Positions 33,116-44,645 of a DNA stretch of 64,000 bases are shown here, piece by piece. The stretch is from Podarcis raffonei (taxonomy: Eukaryota; Chordata; Lepidosauria; Squamata; Lacertidae): NCBI RefSeq assembly GCF_027172205.1, contig NC_070611.1, positions 9,655,479 through 9,719,478 of the forward strand, given 5' to 3'. The notes under the pieces were generated by a model, which was not told the DNA's origin, searched no databases, and saw nothing but the letters and a program-made list of their open reading frames with translations. How positions within the stretch are numbered: the stretch's first letter is position 1; each line of letters begins with the position of its first letter. A program made the position numbers and the translations under genes.

Positions 33116-34989
33116 TACAGTAGTAGACATATGCATTATACTGTATGTACATAAAATGTAACACACAACAACAACAGCAACAACAACTACATGCCACCAA
33201 ATGTCCCTTTCAGGGCTGGGGCTGCTGGTTTGCAACATAGCCAAAAGTCATCATCATTCATATTTATTCACAACATAAAGTCATCAAAGGGATGTACAAG
33301 ATAAAAACATAATGAAACACAAAAACACAGGTCTGAAAACAACAAAATCAACAAATTCTAAATTTGTACATGCTGTTCATACGTGGCTTTAAGAGTATGG
33401 ATTTTGGAAAAAATCTGTTACCAAATACAAAAGGCAACTTCTGGAGCAACCGTCTGCTATTTTCCTCTCAATTACTTGTTCACAACAGATTGACCGGGCT
33501 AAACATATCATTGATTTTCCATTTTTCACTGCCAGAAAGGGGAGAAACGACCTCATGTTTCAAGTCGCTAGTGTGTACATACACACTAAACCTTTTTCAG
33601 AAGATTCAGGCTAAGAGTTCAAGGGTTCTCTTTTCATCTCCTTGTAAACACCCCTTAATAAATTCAAGTATGGTTGTTTAATTAAGTCAGCCTATGCCTT
33701 GCCTTCTTGAAGCTTGCTGTCCTTGAACAATCTGCCTAAGTGATACATTGGAAGATGCTACAAAAAGGTCATGTAGAATGTTTCATGCGATCCTCTCAAA
33801 GGGAGCACACATCCTTTCATTCTTCTAGTACCTCTTGAGAGAGAATGACAAAACCCTCCAGGATTTCTTTAAGATAGAGAGAATGTTCAGTCTTATAGAT
33901 AACCTTAACTTCCAGCATTGCACTGTAGGAGAAAAAGCAATGCCAAGTTCCTGGCATTCTTAGTTCCTAATTCGGGGAGGGGAGGGAAGGGAACCTACAT
34001 TATAGCTGCATGCATGTTCATTTGGCCAGGACCAATGGTTCCCAAACTCCCCACCCCACTCCCAGCCCCATAGAGCATTTGAAAATCTCAAAGATAGCCT
34101 TCATGGACCACTTAATTATTTTCTCTGCCTGTTTTAGCAATTGTAATGCGCTGCTTTAGATGCTGTAAAAAATGCAATTGTATTTTTATTGCTTCCTTTA
34201 TTTCTTGCATATTGTACATTTGAATTCCATAGTATCCAAGTTGCGCAACAAAATACATAAATGCGTAAATAAAAATATAAAATAACAACACCACAACATG
34301 GGTATTTAATGAGACGCTGCCTCCAATCTTCAACCACAAATCCACAGAAACGCGGCAGACTGCCTGAATGATTCTCGACCACAGCTTGGGACCCTCTTCC
34401 TGGACTATTCCAAATGCCCCTTTCACAGGAGCACATCCATCCCTGGTACCTCGTGAGCAACTTCAGAAGGTGGCAGAACTAGTCACATTACCCAGGATGG
34501 AGCCTAGCGCTGATAAAGATATTCCCTACAAAATTATACCCCCCCCTCAACGTGCCAAATATTACAAATTTAACAAAAGCTGGTTTCCACATAAACTTCT
34601 TGCCAGTCACTCCTATGAGTAAAATAATCAAGTGTGTTTTATCATATTATTCAAAAAATCAGTCCACCAGCAAATTTGCTTTATAAAATTATAATCTGGC
34701 AATCTTTTTTTCTGCCTCCACTCAAGTTAGTATCTAATGACCCTCTGCTTTCTTCTGTATCGTGTCTGTGTGTATACACACACACACACACACAAATAAT
34801 ATATAGGTACAGAATAATTAAAATGTCTTCAACAGTACAGACATTTGCCATTTTTGAGTCAATAACTGTTATTGCAAAGGTTGGTGAATACAGTACATCA
34901 AGTAACAGAGCAAATAACTAGAAGATAAATAAGGGCAGGAAAACTGTTTACATGACAAGATATAAAAGGACAAGATCACTGTCAGTCAG
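33116..34989. other. Intergenic; no gene; short CA repeat
   Basis: About 1.9 kb without a recognised gene. A hAT-like end (CAATGGTTCCCAAACTC) lies near 34,031 without a partner. A TGTGTGTATACACACACA tract with (CA)n runs at 34,763-34,795. Confidence 0.45.
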
Positions 34990-35625
34990 CGCAATGAACA
35001 AGATGAGAATTCAGTGCTAAAACATCAATATAGATGTTAAGCATTCTTAATTTGCATAGTACGGGGGAGGAGGCTGTGAATTGTCTTCTGTATTATTAAC
35101 TGATAAAAGAGCTCTGAGTTGAAGAAAAATTTTCTGAGTGCCATGTAAGACACTCAGTTTGGGGGTTAGCTTCTCCATAAGAGCAATATACCACATTTTG
35201 TGGTACCACCATGGAAGTGTAGCTTCAGTTGTGTTCCTCCAGCATTTCGTGATAGTTAGTCTTGCGGCCATTAAGAAGTGCCCAATTAGACCTTTGTCAG
35301 AGATGCCTAGTCTCCTATAAAGAAAAAGGGTTTAAGAGTGCCAGTTGTGGATTCATAATTGAATGTTGAGGTATATCGTAATTTTCTGAATTTCATCAGA
35401 AATACAAGTCCAGAATTGCTGAATCCAAGAGCAGGTCCACCACATATGTACATACATGCCATGGATTCAGCAACCTCTCCAACATACCGGTAGAGTAGTT
35501 GGGGAGTTGTGTGCAATGCAGACAGGCGTAATGTGTAACATTGGGACAAGCTCAGAATCCTGTGTTCATTAGGGCAGGAGTGGACAAACAGCTCTGACGA
35601 TTCCACCCATCTCAGTCAAGAAGCA
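34990..35625 (-). mobile_element. L1-type LINE ORF2 C-terminal piece
   Basis: On the minus strand, frames read a CWR-C-G-HMWW-C-FW-type zinc/tryptophan motif (residues around HGMYVHMWWTCSWIQQFW in one frame) followed by AARLTITKCWRNTTEATLPW and YHKMWYIALMEKL. This order is that of the last quarter of vertebrate L1 ORF2. The frame shifts more than once. The 5' part is absent. Confidence 0.72.
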
Positions 35626-36099
35626 AGAGAGTTGGGATTGCTCTGCCAACAGGGGGGAAATGGTGGCTGGAATTGCATTCAGTGAATAGGGCCAGATCAA
35701 GCAATGCCTATAATTAATAAATGGACATTAAAACAATTTGTCATCAGGAGCTCTTAGATTTCAGGAATCTTCTTAATTGTTCCTTCTACAGGACAATGTG
35801 TACACAATTCTCTTCATAATGCCGTAAGATCAGTCAGAAGTAAACAATGACTGGATCAGTTCCAAAGAGCCAGGGCTTTGCTGGAGCCACTGATCCTATA
35901 GACTTAGCCAGGGAGCTTATTTTTAGTGTTGTGACTCAGCGGTAAGAGAGGCGATCATAATTCAGTGGCTCCCCACACCCAAAAAAATGTCACTAGTTAG
36001 AGAGAGTTAGTTTACACAGTTACGACTATCTGAACACCCTTCTATCTCCCCTAAAAGAACACACAAAATGAATAGTCTCCTAAATTCAGTGCCTAGGAC
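35626..36099. other. Intergenic, no feature recognised
   Basis: No gene or repeat boundary is seen in this 470 bp stretch. Confidence 0.45.
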
Positions 36100-36271
36100 C
36101 AGTGCTTTTTTCTTTAAAAATATTTAGGGGTACTCTCATTTTGACTCAGGAAAATCACCATTTAATAGTTCCAATTGGGAAAAATAAATACAGCAAATGG
36201 ACAAGAGTACAAAGATTCACAAAATGTTTAGGGATATACGTAACCCTGCGTCCCCCAGGAAAAAAGCACTG
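36100..36271. mobile_element. 172 bp hAT MITE
   Basis: It begins CAGTGCTTTTTTCT and ends GGAAAAAAGCACTG, inverted repeats. The 8 bp flanks CCTAGGAC (36,092-36,099) and CTTAGGAC (36,272-36,279) differ at one base, as expected for an aged hAT duplication. There is no coding capacity. Confidence 0.87.
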
Positions 36272-36644
36272 CTTAGGACTAGCCATAGCTCTGTGCCCTG
36301 CCAGGAAATGGTAAAAGGACTCCATTGCCAGTCTTACGCATTTACATGTAAGATTCACAAAACAGTCTCTGAAACCTTCGACAAAATGAAGCATATATAT
36401 TTTAATAAATAGATTAAAAATATAAAATTATTCAGTTTCTGAAGTACTGTAACAATCTCTTTAAGGTGGTGGTGGGGTTTTATATTAAAAATGTTTTTAT
36501 TACAATTTTCTTGGGTTACAAAAGTACATACAGCATCTCTGCTTTCAGTTCATAGAGTCCTTTCTAGAGATCAGTTATATTTGATGTGTGAGACACTAAC
36601 AGACAGCATAATGTTGGGGGAGGGGGGGAGAGAGAAGCAGGGTA

Positions 36645-36885
36645 CACTGGAACCTCGATTGCCAAACGCTTCGGAAGTCGAACATTTCGGCTTTTGAATG
36701 CCGACAACCGCGAAGTGAGTGCCTCCGTTTTCAAACACGCCTCGGAAGTCGAACAGCTTCCGAGGTGCGTTTCTCAATTTTTTCAATGAACTTTGCCGAC
36801 CGGCAATTGCACCTCGGTTGTCAAACATTTCGGAAGTCGAACGGTCTTCCAGAACAGATTACATTCGACAACCGAGGTTATACTG
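36645..36885. mobile_element. Tigger/mariner-like MITE, second subfamily
   Basis: It begins CACTGGAACCTCGATTGCC and ends CGACAACCGAGGTTATACTG, flanked by TA. The interior has mirrored TCGGAAGTCGAAC blocks. The ends resemble the 29,920 family, but the inside differs. Confidence 0.85.
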
Positions 36886-37690
36886 TATATAATGCTGGTT
36901 TTAAGTACCTATAACTTTGTCCTTCTTCCATACATTGCTGTCCAGCATGAATGAGCCATCACAGATCTATCACTGCACAGATCTAACTTTTCATGAAATG
37001 CCTCCTTAAACACAACACTTTTTTTCAATGAAGGTAGTTAAAACATTTGGTGTGGAGGTATGGAACCTCAGAGTAGTTTTTAAACTGATAGCTGTGAAAA
37101 GCGGTCAGGAGCTGAGGAATGCCCATTTCAAGGTAGATCATCTCCAGGAGGTGAGAATGAAGATGTTTTATCTAAATGGGAATGGGGATAGAAGTAGGAA
37201 ATGAAAGTGGACATGGTAGCTATTCAAAGATAAAAGCTCAAAGTACTGCAGGGAAAAACATACGAGTCAGATACATTTGAAAAGAGGCACTACGTATAAA
37301 TGTTTTATATGCCAGTGCTAGAAACAGGTGAGCCAAGATGGGCAAGCTGGAGCATACAGCTTTGAAAGAGGGCATCACTATAGGAAGGACAGGGTGCTGT
37401 CCATCTGTATATCAATGAGGAGAGAGTCAAACAAGAAACCCCAAAATGGGTGGACTTCTCTACAGCAGTGGTTCCTAATTAGTGGCCCGCAGACCCCAGG
37501 ATGTCCACGTTACCCACCCAGGGGTTTTTCCAGCGCCATTCACATAATAAAAACTGGCATAGAGATATCAAAATTTTCAAAAGGAGGGCGTCCATGGCTT
37601 GACTCTTGAAAAACAAAAGCCCAGGGTGATCTTGAGATGGAGAATGGAATCAGAGAGGCATTCAAAGGAGGAAGTATTGCAGGAATGGAC
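36886..37690. other. Intergenic with a hAT-like scrap
   Basis: No gene was recognised. Near 37,465 CAGTGGTTCCTAATTAGTGG looks like one end of a hAT element; the other end was not found. Confidence 0.4.
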
Positions 37691-37882
37691 AACTTAAAAG
37701 ACCCTCACAAACCGGGTAAGTGTGTAAAATTTGAGAACTGGTAGAAAAGAATTGAAAAGTCAAGAAGATCAAATGTCTCCAGTATGCGTGGGAGATATTC
37801 AAAGCCACTATTTAAAAAACTCCGCTAGAATCAGAAAATGCACCAGAAAATACAGCAGATCAGAAAATGCACCATTAGGTAC

Positions 37883-38078
37883 CCTAGTAAACTCTATCCA
37901 CCATCTTTATATTCAAGGCCACAATATGGTACATCTAGAGATTGTATGTAACGTGAAGGAGATTATGCGTTGAAATATTTTAGTTGATATTTTAGAATGT
38001 AAAATGCTATTTTATTTATTGATTGGTTTTACCTTGTGGGCTTATAGCCGAATAAAGTTTTATCTATCTATCTATCTG
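37883..38078 (+). mobile_element. 196 bp LINE 3' stub with 14 bp target duplication
   Basis: GCACCATTAGGTAC is identical on both sides (37,869-37,882 and 38,079-38,092). The insert ends GCCGAATAAAGTTTTATC followed by (TATC)n, the form of a LINE 3' tail. It is heavily 5'-truncated, so the clade cannot be named. Confidence 0.85.
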
Positions 38079-38311
38079 GCACCATTAGGTACAAGAGGAT
38101 GCCTGCATGGTTAAAAAAAACCTCCATACTTCTGTTAGAAGCTGGTGAAAGCCCAATTTCAACTAAAGTGTGGCGGGCTGCCCTAAAACATTGGCTCAGG
38201 ATTTCAGTGTTTGATCAAGGGAAGGGTTTGTACCAACACCTGACCAATGAGGAATTTGTCAGCAAATGGCAGAAAACCATGGCTGAAAAAGCCACCTCTA
38301 TTGGTCTGTCA

Positions 38312-38663
38312 GGGACGCGGGTGGCGCTGTGGGTAAAACCTCAGTGCCTAGGACTTGCCGATCGTCAGGTCGGCGGTTCGAATCCCCGTGGCGGGGTGCG
38401 CTCCCGCTGCTCGGTCCCAGCGCCTGCCAACCTAGCAGTTCGAAAGCACCTCCGGGTGCAAGTAGATAAATAGGGACCGCTTACTGGCGGGAAGGTAAAC
38501 GGCGTTCCGTGTGCTGCGCTGGCTCGCCAGATGCAGCTTTGTCACACTGGCCACGTGACCCGGAAGTGTCTGTGGACAGCGCTGGCCCCCGGCCTCTTAA
38601 GTGAGATGGGCGCACAACCCTAGAGTCGGACACGACTGGCTCGTACGGGCAGGGGTACCTTTA
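38312..38663 (+). mobile_element. Sauria SINE, variant 3' tail
   Basis: The head GGGACGCGGGTGGCGCTG and box B GGTTCGAATCCCC are typical. The tail, however, reads CACGACTGGCTCGTACGGGC then AGGGGTACCTTTA, in place of the CTGGACCTAATGGTC tail of the other copies here. Flanks GGTCTGTCA and GATCTGTCA form a near-perfect target duplication. It breaks the LINE reading frame. Confidence 0.9.
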
Positions 38664-39275
38664 ATGATCTGTCACCCCCCCAACTGTATTACCTGCATTA
38701 TGAAGGCGCCCAAAAGATGTTAAAGCAAAGATTATGGGATAATGCACACAGTGACTTGCGATCTCGATCACACACAGTCTGTAGTCCACTGGCAGTAGGA
38801 GTACAATATGGGTATGTCTTTAAGTTAACATCTTACATTAAAAACCTGACAGTACCAAACTATCGAAGGCTTTTCACCAAAGCCAGACTAAACGTCTTTC
38901 CTTCTGCAGTGTTGGATGGCAGGTTGAGAGGAGTTCCCTACCAGGACAGACTTTGCTCGTGTGCTCAAGACATTGATTCCATAAATCACATTTTGTTGCA
39001 TTGTGCAAAATATGAGCAGGCCAGGGCTGAACTGATACTACCCTTGCTGGTACCTTACCCAGGAAAATCAGAGGCTCACTATGTCAGGTTCCTACTGGAA
39101 GACCAGACAAATGCTAGAACATTAGCAGTGGCAAAGTTTTTATTGGTGGTTGTAAGAACAAATAATCCCTATATTCTGAACAAAATGCTTGTTTAACCTG
39201 GAGGTAGGCTGTATGAATTGTGTATTGCTTTGTAATGATTTGTTGGGTCTCTGGACCGTAATAAAGATTGAATGA

Positions 39276-39439
39276 ATGGGGGAAAAAAGTCAACAAAGCT
39301 ATCAAAGGCAAGAAGGCTTTTTTTTCATACAGAGGAAATCTTCCCCACATGAGGAGAACAAAAAACAAACCTTGGTGGAGGTTGCAATAAGAAATGCAAA
39401 AGGTAAAAAAGGATATCTGAAGAAAAAAGGATATCTGAA
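39276..39439. other. Intergenic
   Basis: A short stretch after the LINE 3' end, with a GGATATCTGAAGAA direct duplication at about 39,411 and 39,429. Confidence 0.5.
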
Positions 39440-39570
39440 GAAGTGTGCATGCACACGAAAGCTCATACCAAGAACTAGCTTGGTTGGTCTTTAAGGTGCT
39501 ACTGGAAGGAAAAAAAAATTTTGTTTTGACTATGGCAGACCAACACGGCTACCTTTCTGTAACTGGTAAA
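39440..39570 (+). repeat. Dispersed reptile repeat (GCACACGAAAGCTCATACC type)
   Basis: The tract from GTGCATGCACACGAAAGC through TAAGGTGCTACTGGAAGG to CAGACCAACACGGCTACC recurs in reverse and partial form at 27,690-27,760. It looks like the 3' part of a widespread retroposon family, which I cannot name with confidence. Confidence 0.55.
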
Positions 39571-41420
39571 AAAGGAGTGTAGCACGAAAAGCATAAAGGC
39601 TATTTTAAAAACCAAAATATTAAAATACATTAGAAGCAGGCAAGGATGCAACTAGACCTTTACTCAAAAGGCTCCATGTGAGCACTCCTGCAAATCTAGT
39701 GCAGATCTCATCATGGGCATCTGTGCAGAGATGAAGGGATCAGCAGAGAACATCCTGTGATAAAGAAAAAGGGAAGGGCTAGTTGGGAAGGAGTGGAATC
39801 GGAGTGAGTGTGGTTGGTTACCAAGGCAACGGAACAGAATCCTGGGATGGGGGAGTTATGGCGTAGTAGTGGATAGCTGGGAGGGAGGGAAAGCAATGAG
39901 AGGTTTGTAAAGTATAGCTTCAATTCTGCTTTGAGGATAAATCAGTTGTCAGGGTGCCAAGTTGAATAAAATATAGGGGGGCAGGTAAGCCCCTCCTCAC
40001 ATAATCACATGACATGGTGTGCACACACCATTTGAGTGGCAATGCCTATTGACTTTGGGGGGGGGCCCTGCCCCCTCAAATATTTTATGGGGAAGGGAAC
40101 AAAGGCCCCTCAGACCCTGGGAGTTGGCGCCTATGTTAGCTGTGCTGATTTTGTCATGCTAAGTTGTTTTCTTATCCCTTGAACTCATAAGATACTATCC
40201 ATTTTTTGAGAGGAGTCCAAGAGTCTACCTTCTGCTAACTAGACTGAACCCACAAGGTCAATCATTCTAGAGTAGACCCTTTACTACCTAACAGCACAGA
40301 ACCCAAGGCTGCTGCTTGGGCATTCAAAGGTATAGATGACTCTCCACTTATGGGGGGTTACGTTCAGGGACCCCAAGCTCATAAGTGAAATCACGTAAAG
40401 TGGGGAGCACCCTCTTAGCCCTGCTTTAGACACCTTCTCTGCCACATGTAGGGAAGTGGTGGTGGCTGTGCTACCCCTCCCACCAGCTGTTAGGTGGGGA
40501 GGCTGAGCAGTGTAAACAAAGCCCCACTGCACATCTAAGTCTCTTTGGGGTTTCCTCGCCCTCACTTATGTTTTCTCGGGCTCCAGCAAGGGTCACCAGC
40601 TCCACAAAGACTCTCCAGCTCTTTCCTGCCATTCCCAGGTCAAATGAGAGTCAGCAGTGGGGAGTCGCCTGTACTTCAAACAAAATCACTGACCCGACCT
40701 GTTTGGAGAAACGTTCTTCCCCGATGTTAGCAAACGGAAGAATCAACTTTTCTTTCACCCTCACCATATTGGTATGCTTTCAAAGTAGACTCATAGACGC
40801 AGTTCTACTCCAGATAATAGTAAAAAGATCATAGCCTCTAAGCAACAAGGTGGAGCCAAGTTGGGTCCAGATTTTACAGCAATTGATTGTCAGGAAGAAT
40901 GAAGAGCACCTCCAAATTAAATAGAGTTGATACTTGTGTTTTCCCCTAGGAAGGAACCTGATCAATATATTGAATACTGAGACAGTGCTATAGCAAATGT
41001 TATAGCATTTAACTTGCACTTTGAAGGGAAAACAAATATTATCTTGAGGAACACGAATGCATTCTAGGCAAAACTTGCATGGTTTTAATTGCTCAACCAC
41101 CTGCAGAAGAAACTTCTGTTCTTCCACCATCAGTAGGACAGGGGCCTCATGCTGGAACCTTTGAAGGCTCCATAAACCCTAAGCTTAAAGATCTGCTTAA
41201 GGGACATAAGGAACTATTAGAGGGTTTGGACAGGTTCTTATATGAGGACAGGAAGAAAAATTATTTGTTCTGTTCTGTTGTAAGAGCAGCCCCAGCCCAG
41301 GTCCATCTAGACCACAGGCCTATCTAGTCCAACATTCTGCTCATGCAGTGGCCAAGTAAGATACCGAGTAAGCCCCTCAGGAGGACAACCTGCCTCAGAT
41401 ACCAGAGGTAGTAGCCCACC
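39571..41420. other. Intergenic, no gene recognised
   Basis: About 1.85 kb. Scraps include a CTTATGGGGGGTTACG tract near 40,350 and the dispersed CACAGGCCTATCTAGTCC repeat near 41,310. An open frame at 41,079-41,327 (LKDLLKGHKELLEGLDRFLY) looks protein-like but runs into that repeat and matches no family I know. Confidence 0.4.
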
Positions 41421-41430
41421 ATGAGAATTA

Positions 41431-41786
41431 TGGTGCTGGAGAAGACTCTTGAGAGTCCCATGGACTGCAAGAAGATCAAACGCATCCATTCTTAATGAAA
41501 TCAGCCCTGAGTGCTCACTGGAAGGACAGATCGTGAAGCTGAGGCTCCAGTACTTTGGCCATCTCATGAGAAGAGAAGACTCCCTGGAGAAGACACTGAT
41601 GCTGGGAAAGATGGAGGGCACAAGGAGAAGGGGGCGACAGAGGACGAGATGGTTGGATAGTGTTTTCGAGGTTACCAGCATGAGTTTGACCAAACTGCGG
41701 GATGTAGTGGAGGACAGAGGTGCCTGGCGTGCTCTGGTCCATGGGGTCACGAAGAGTCGGACACGACTAAACGACTAAACAACAAC
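41431..41786 (+). mobile_element. Bov-B LINE 3' stub, 356 bp
   Basis: The frame reads RVPWTARRSNASILNEISPE, YFGHLMRREDSLEKTLMLGK and VEDRGAWRALVHGVTKSRTR, the Bov-B C-terminus, intact to its end. The 3' tail ACGACTAAACAACAACA follows. ATGAGAATTA flanks both sides (41,421-41,430 and 41,787-41,796). It is strongly 5'-truncated but well preserved. Confidence 0.95.
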
Positions 41787-41816
41787 ATGAGAATTAGTAG
41801 CAATTAATCCTCCAAT

Positions 41817-41917
41817 CTGACCAAACTGCGGGAAGCAGTGGAAGACAAGAGTGCCTGGCGTGCTCTGGTCCATGGGGTCACGAGGAGTCGGACACGACTG
41901 AACAACTAAACAACAAC
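41817..41917 (+). mobile_element. Bov-B LINE 3' stub, 101 bp
   Basis: It contains only the last part (CTGACCAAACTGCGGGAAGC to ACAACTAAACAACAAC). AATCCTCCAAT is repeated exactly on both sides (41,806-41,816 and 41,918-41,928). It lies 30 bp beyond the first stub and in the same orientation, yet each has its own target duplication, so these are two separate events. Confidence 0.93.
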
Positions 41918-42009
41918 AATCCTCCAATAATTTGTATAATCCTGTTTTAAAGCTATCCTCGTTGGTGGCCATCATAAGATCTCCTGGCAGTGAATTCCAT
42001 GCTTTATGT

Positions 42010-42145
42010 CAGGCATGGCCAAACTTGACCCCCCAGATGTTTTGGGACTACAACTCCCATCATCCCTAGCTAACAGGACCAGTGGTCAGGGATGATGGGA
42101 ATTGTAGTCCCAAAACATCTGGAGAGCCAAGTTTGGCCATGCCTG
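42010..42145. mobile_element. 136 bp foldback hAT MITE
   Basis: CAGGCATGGCCAAACTTG and CAAGTTTGGCCATGCCTG are perfect inverted ends. CTTTATGT occurs on both sides (42,002-42,009; 42,146-42,153). The inner part (ACTACAACTCCCATCATCCC) also folds back on itself, so nearly the whole element can form one hairpin. Confidence 0.95.
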
Positions 42146-42153
42146 CTTTATGT

Positions 42154-43914
42154 GAATTTTGGCGGTCCTAAATCTCACATCATTTGTATTCAATGGATAG
42201 TGCCTGCTTCTAGTGTTAAGAGATGGAGAAAAACTTAACTGTTTTCTCTACGCTATGCATAATTTTATTAACACATCATGTCCCCCAACACTTGCCTTGT
42301 TTTCTAATCTAAAAAATTCTGAACATTGTGCTCTTTCCTCAAAAGGAAGCTGCTGCAGCCGCTAGATAGTTTTGGTTGTCCCTTCCTCTACCTTTTTATT
42401 ATCTTCTCTAAAGGGTTATGGAGAGATAAATGCCTTTTAGAAAGGCATGTTATCCATGCTAGCTCTTCTGCTGACCTACACACAGTTTACTTATGTAGAT
42501 TAAAAAAATTAGTTTGGATACCTCTTACGATACCATAACCCAATTCGGTACGATGGTTTCTGATACCAAGGAGCAGGTTTTTTTATCCATGTTAAGACAT
42601 AATTGGACACCATTTTAAATCAAGATGGTGGACAGAACCTTTCAAAGCTGTGCCAATTTAACCACTAATTTAAAAAAATGTGCTGGTTTGTTTCTTAGTA
42701 TTCTGAGTGTGAGGCTGCTAATTTTAAATATTTAAATGGTTTTAAATATTCCTCATTTCGTTCAGTGCGCCCTCAGGCTCTTTCCCTTCAAGAGGAGGAA
42801 GAGAGGCTCAACAAAGAGATACAAGTGGGAAGAAATGAGGGCAAGAGGCAGAAGAGCTGGAAGGCACAGCAGCTCTACATACCTCCTCTTTTTCGTCTCC
42901 CATTCTGTCTCCTCCTTCTTTCACAAAGGGCCACTCTGTCCTGCCATTGCTCATTTCCTTCCTTCCAGCTTTGCATTCCACAGCCTCACTCTATGCGCAA
43001 CTCCTGCTCCCACAAAGCCCAGTTGCTGTGCATCAGAGGAGCAGCTGTTGGCAGCAGTCGAACTCAAAGTCTGGACTGCAGGGTAATAATGGCAATGGCC
43101 TGCAAACCTTAGGTCCACTGGTGGTCCCTGGCCCAGTTTGAGAAATGCTGCCTTAGGCCAAATTATTTGAAAACCTGGTACAGAGGAATTGTGGGGGTTG
43201 GGTCTGGCCAAATTTGTCCCTTAAGACCCTTTGCCTTGTCCCCAACCAGGAACCAGTGCAGCTACCAGGCTATCCATCTGAGAGCACCTTAAGGTACCCA
43301 TGAATTCTTGAGGGCTTTTTTTAAAAACTGTAGCCACCGAATGTTAGGCTTTGAGAAGCTGACAGGCTTTTTTATGGTTGCTCTTGGAAACTGTCCCTGG
43401 CTCCTTCGCTTTGCTCCTAAGCTTTAATATTCTAGCGCAGTCCAACTTTTCATAACTTTTCATGCCACAAGACTACTTCGACATGGAACCTGTGGGCCTT
43501 GTCATGCGGGAGGGGGGAGCAAGGCCAAAATTTGATACACACCAGCCCTCATGCTGCCTTTCCAAAGCCTGGTGAGGTCAGGCTTTGGGAAGCAGATGTG
43601 AGGCTCTGGCAGGGTCCTAGAGCCCCCTCCCCATCTCCTTTCCAAAGCTGGCCAAGCACTAACTAGACTTTGGGAAGGAGACGCGGACTCTAGGACCCTG
43701 AGTCCTCATGCTTCCAGCTTACCTTGTTTCTGAGAGAAGGGCTCCAGTATCTAATTCTTGCTCTTATGGAGATACAATCACCCTGGGTTATATCAGAAGG
43801 AAGAACAGGTGGGCACCATTTTGAGAGAACTTCACTGTCCAGCAGTGGAGGGAAATGTGGACAGCAGCAACCCAACTCACCAGATTATTTATGGTTTCTG
43901 CCCACTCTCTAATG
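42154..43914. other. Intergenic, no gene recognised
   Basis: About 1.76 kb. A hAT-like end (in reverse, CCCAGTTTGAGAAATGCTG) lies near 43,133. The other sequence shows no known repeat boundary or protein domain. Confidence 0.4.
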
Positions 43915-44164
43915 CAGGGGTCAGCAAACTTTTTCAGCAGGGAGCTGGCCCACTGTCCCTCAGACCTTGTGGGGGACCAGACTATATTTGGGGGTGGGGA
44001 ATGAACAAATTCCTATGCTCCACAAATAACCCAGAGATGCATTTTAAATAAAAGCACACATTCTACTCATGTAAAAACACACTGATTCCCAGACCGTCCA
44101 TGGGCCGGATTTAGAAGGTGATTGGGCCGGATCCGGCCCCCAGGCTTTAGTTTACCTACCCATG
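43915..44164. mobile_element. 250 bp hAT MITE
   Basis: It begins CAGGGGTCAGCAAAC and ends GTTTACCTACCCATG, inverted repeats. The target duplication CTCTAATG is exact (43,907-43,914 and 44,165-44,172). Its terminus is the one that also caps two SLC35G-like fragments at 13,337 and 15,977. Confidence 0.93.
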
Positions 44165-44364
44165 CTCTAATGCATACATGCTGCTGTATGTAAAGCCGAA
44201 TGGTCTCCACTTTTAAAGCTTAAAATTTGTTGGGAGCCAGATGAGAAGCAAAAGATTACTTATTCCAATTGCTAGTAGGCCTTGGCTTTAAGCTGGACTC
44301 CTTGGCCAAGCAATTTGGTTTCAAAACCCTTAACCTAGAACCAATTTTATCAGTTGACAAGTTC

Positions 44365-44512
44365 TAGGTGTGCAGAACCTGTGGCCCTTCAGACCTTGAA
44401 CTGAAACTCCCAGCATCCTTGGCCACTGGCAATGCTTGCTGGGGACAGGATGTGAGTTGTAGTTCAGCAACATTTGAAGGGCCGAAGGTTCCTTACACCT
44501 GGTGTGAATGGA
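44365..44512. mobile_element. Older foldback hAT-like MITE
   Basis: CTAGGTGTGCAGAACC on the left and GGTTCCTTACACCTGG on the right are inverted, with CCCTTCAGACC mirrored by GAAGGGCCGAAGG. The core ACTCCCAGCATCC resembles the 42,010 family. A clean duplication is not seen. Confidence 0.65.
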
Positions 44513-44599
44513 CTCGCCAAGAAGAAAGAGTAGCCCCTTACAAGAGACTTCCCTACTTACTTCAAGGTCATTTCACACTTCAGTTCTGTAGCAGATTAA

Positions 44600-44645
44600 A
44601 AGGTAAAGGACCCCTGACAGTTAAGTCCAGTCACGAATGACTCTT
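44600..44645 (-). mobile_element. Sauria SINE 3' tail fragment
   Basis: GGTAAAGGACCCCTGACAG and AAGTCCAGTCACGA match the tail of the complete copies; the rest is absent. Confidence 0.7.

Larger units (their letters stand above)
37690..39275 (+). mobile_element. Non-LTR retrotransposon C-terminal end with two nested insertions
   Basis: The coding remains run from about 38,099 (TSILLLEAGESPISTKVWRA) to 39,196 and include a cysteine/histidine motif CSCAQDIDSINHILLHC, the kind of zinc-knuckle found near the C-terminus of jockey/CR1/I-group LINE proteins. The 3' end is GTAATAAAGATTGAATGAATG. The clade is not certain. A second LINE stub (37,883-38,078) and a Sauria SINE (38,312-38,663) interrupt the same reading frame. 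From 38,717 the last 159 codons are still open. Confidence 0.72.
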
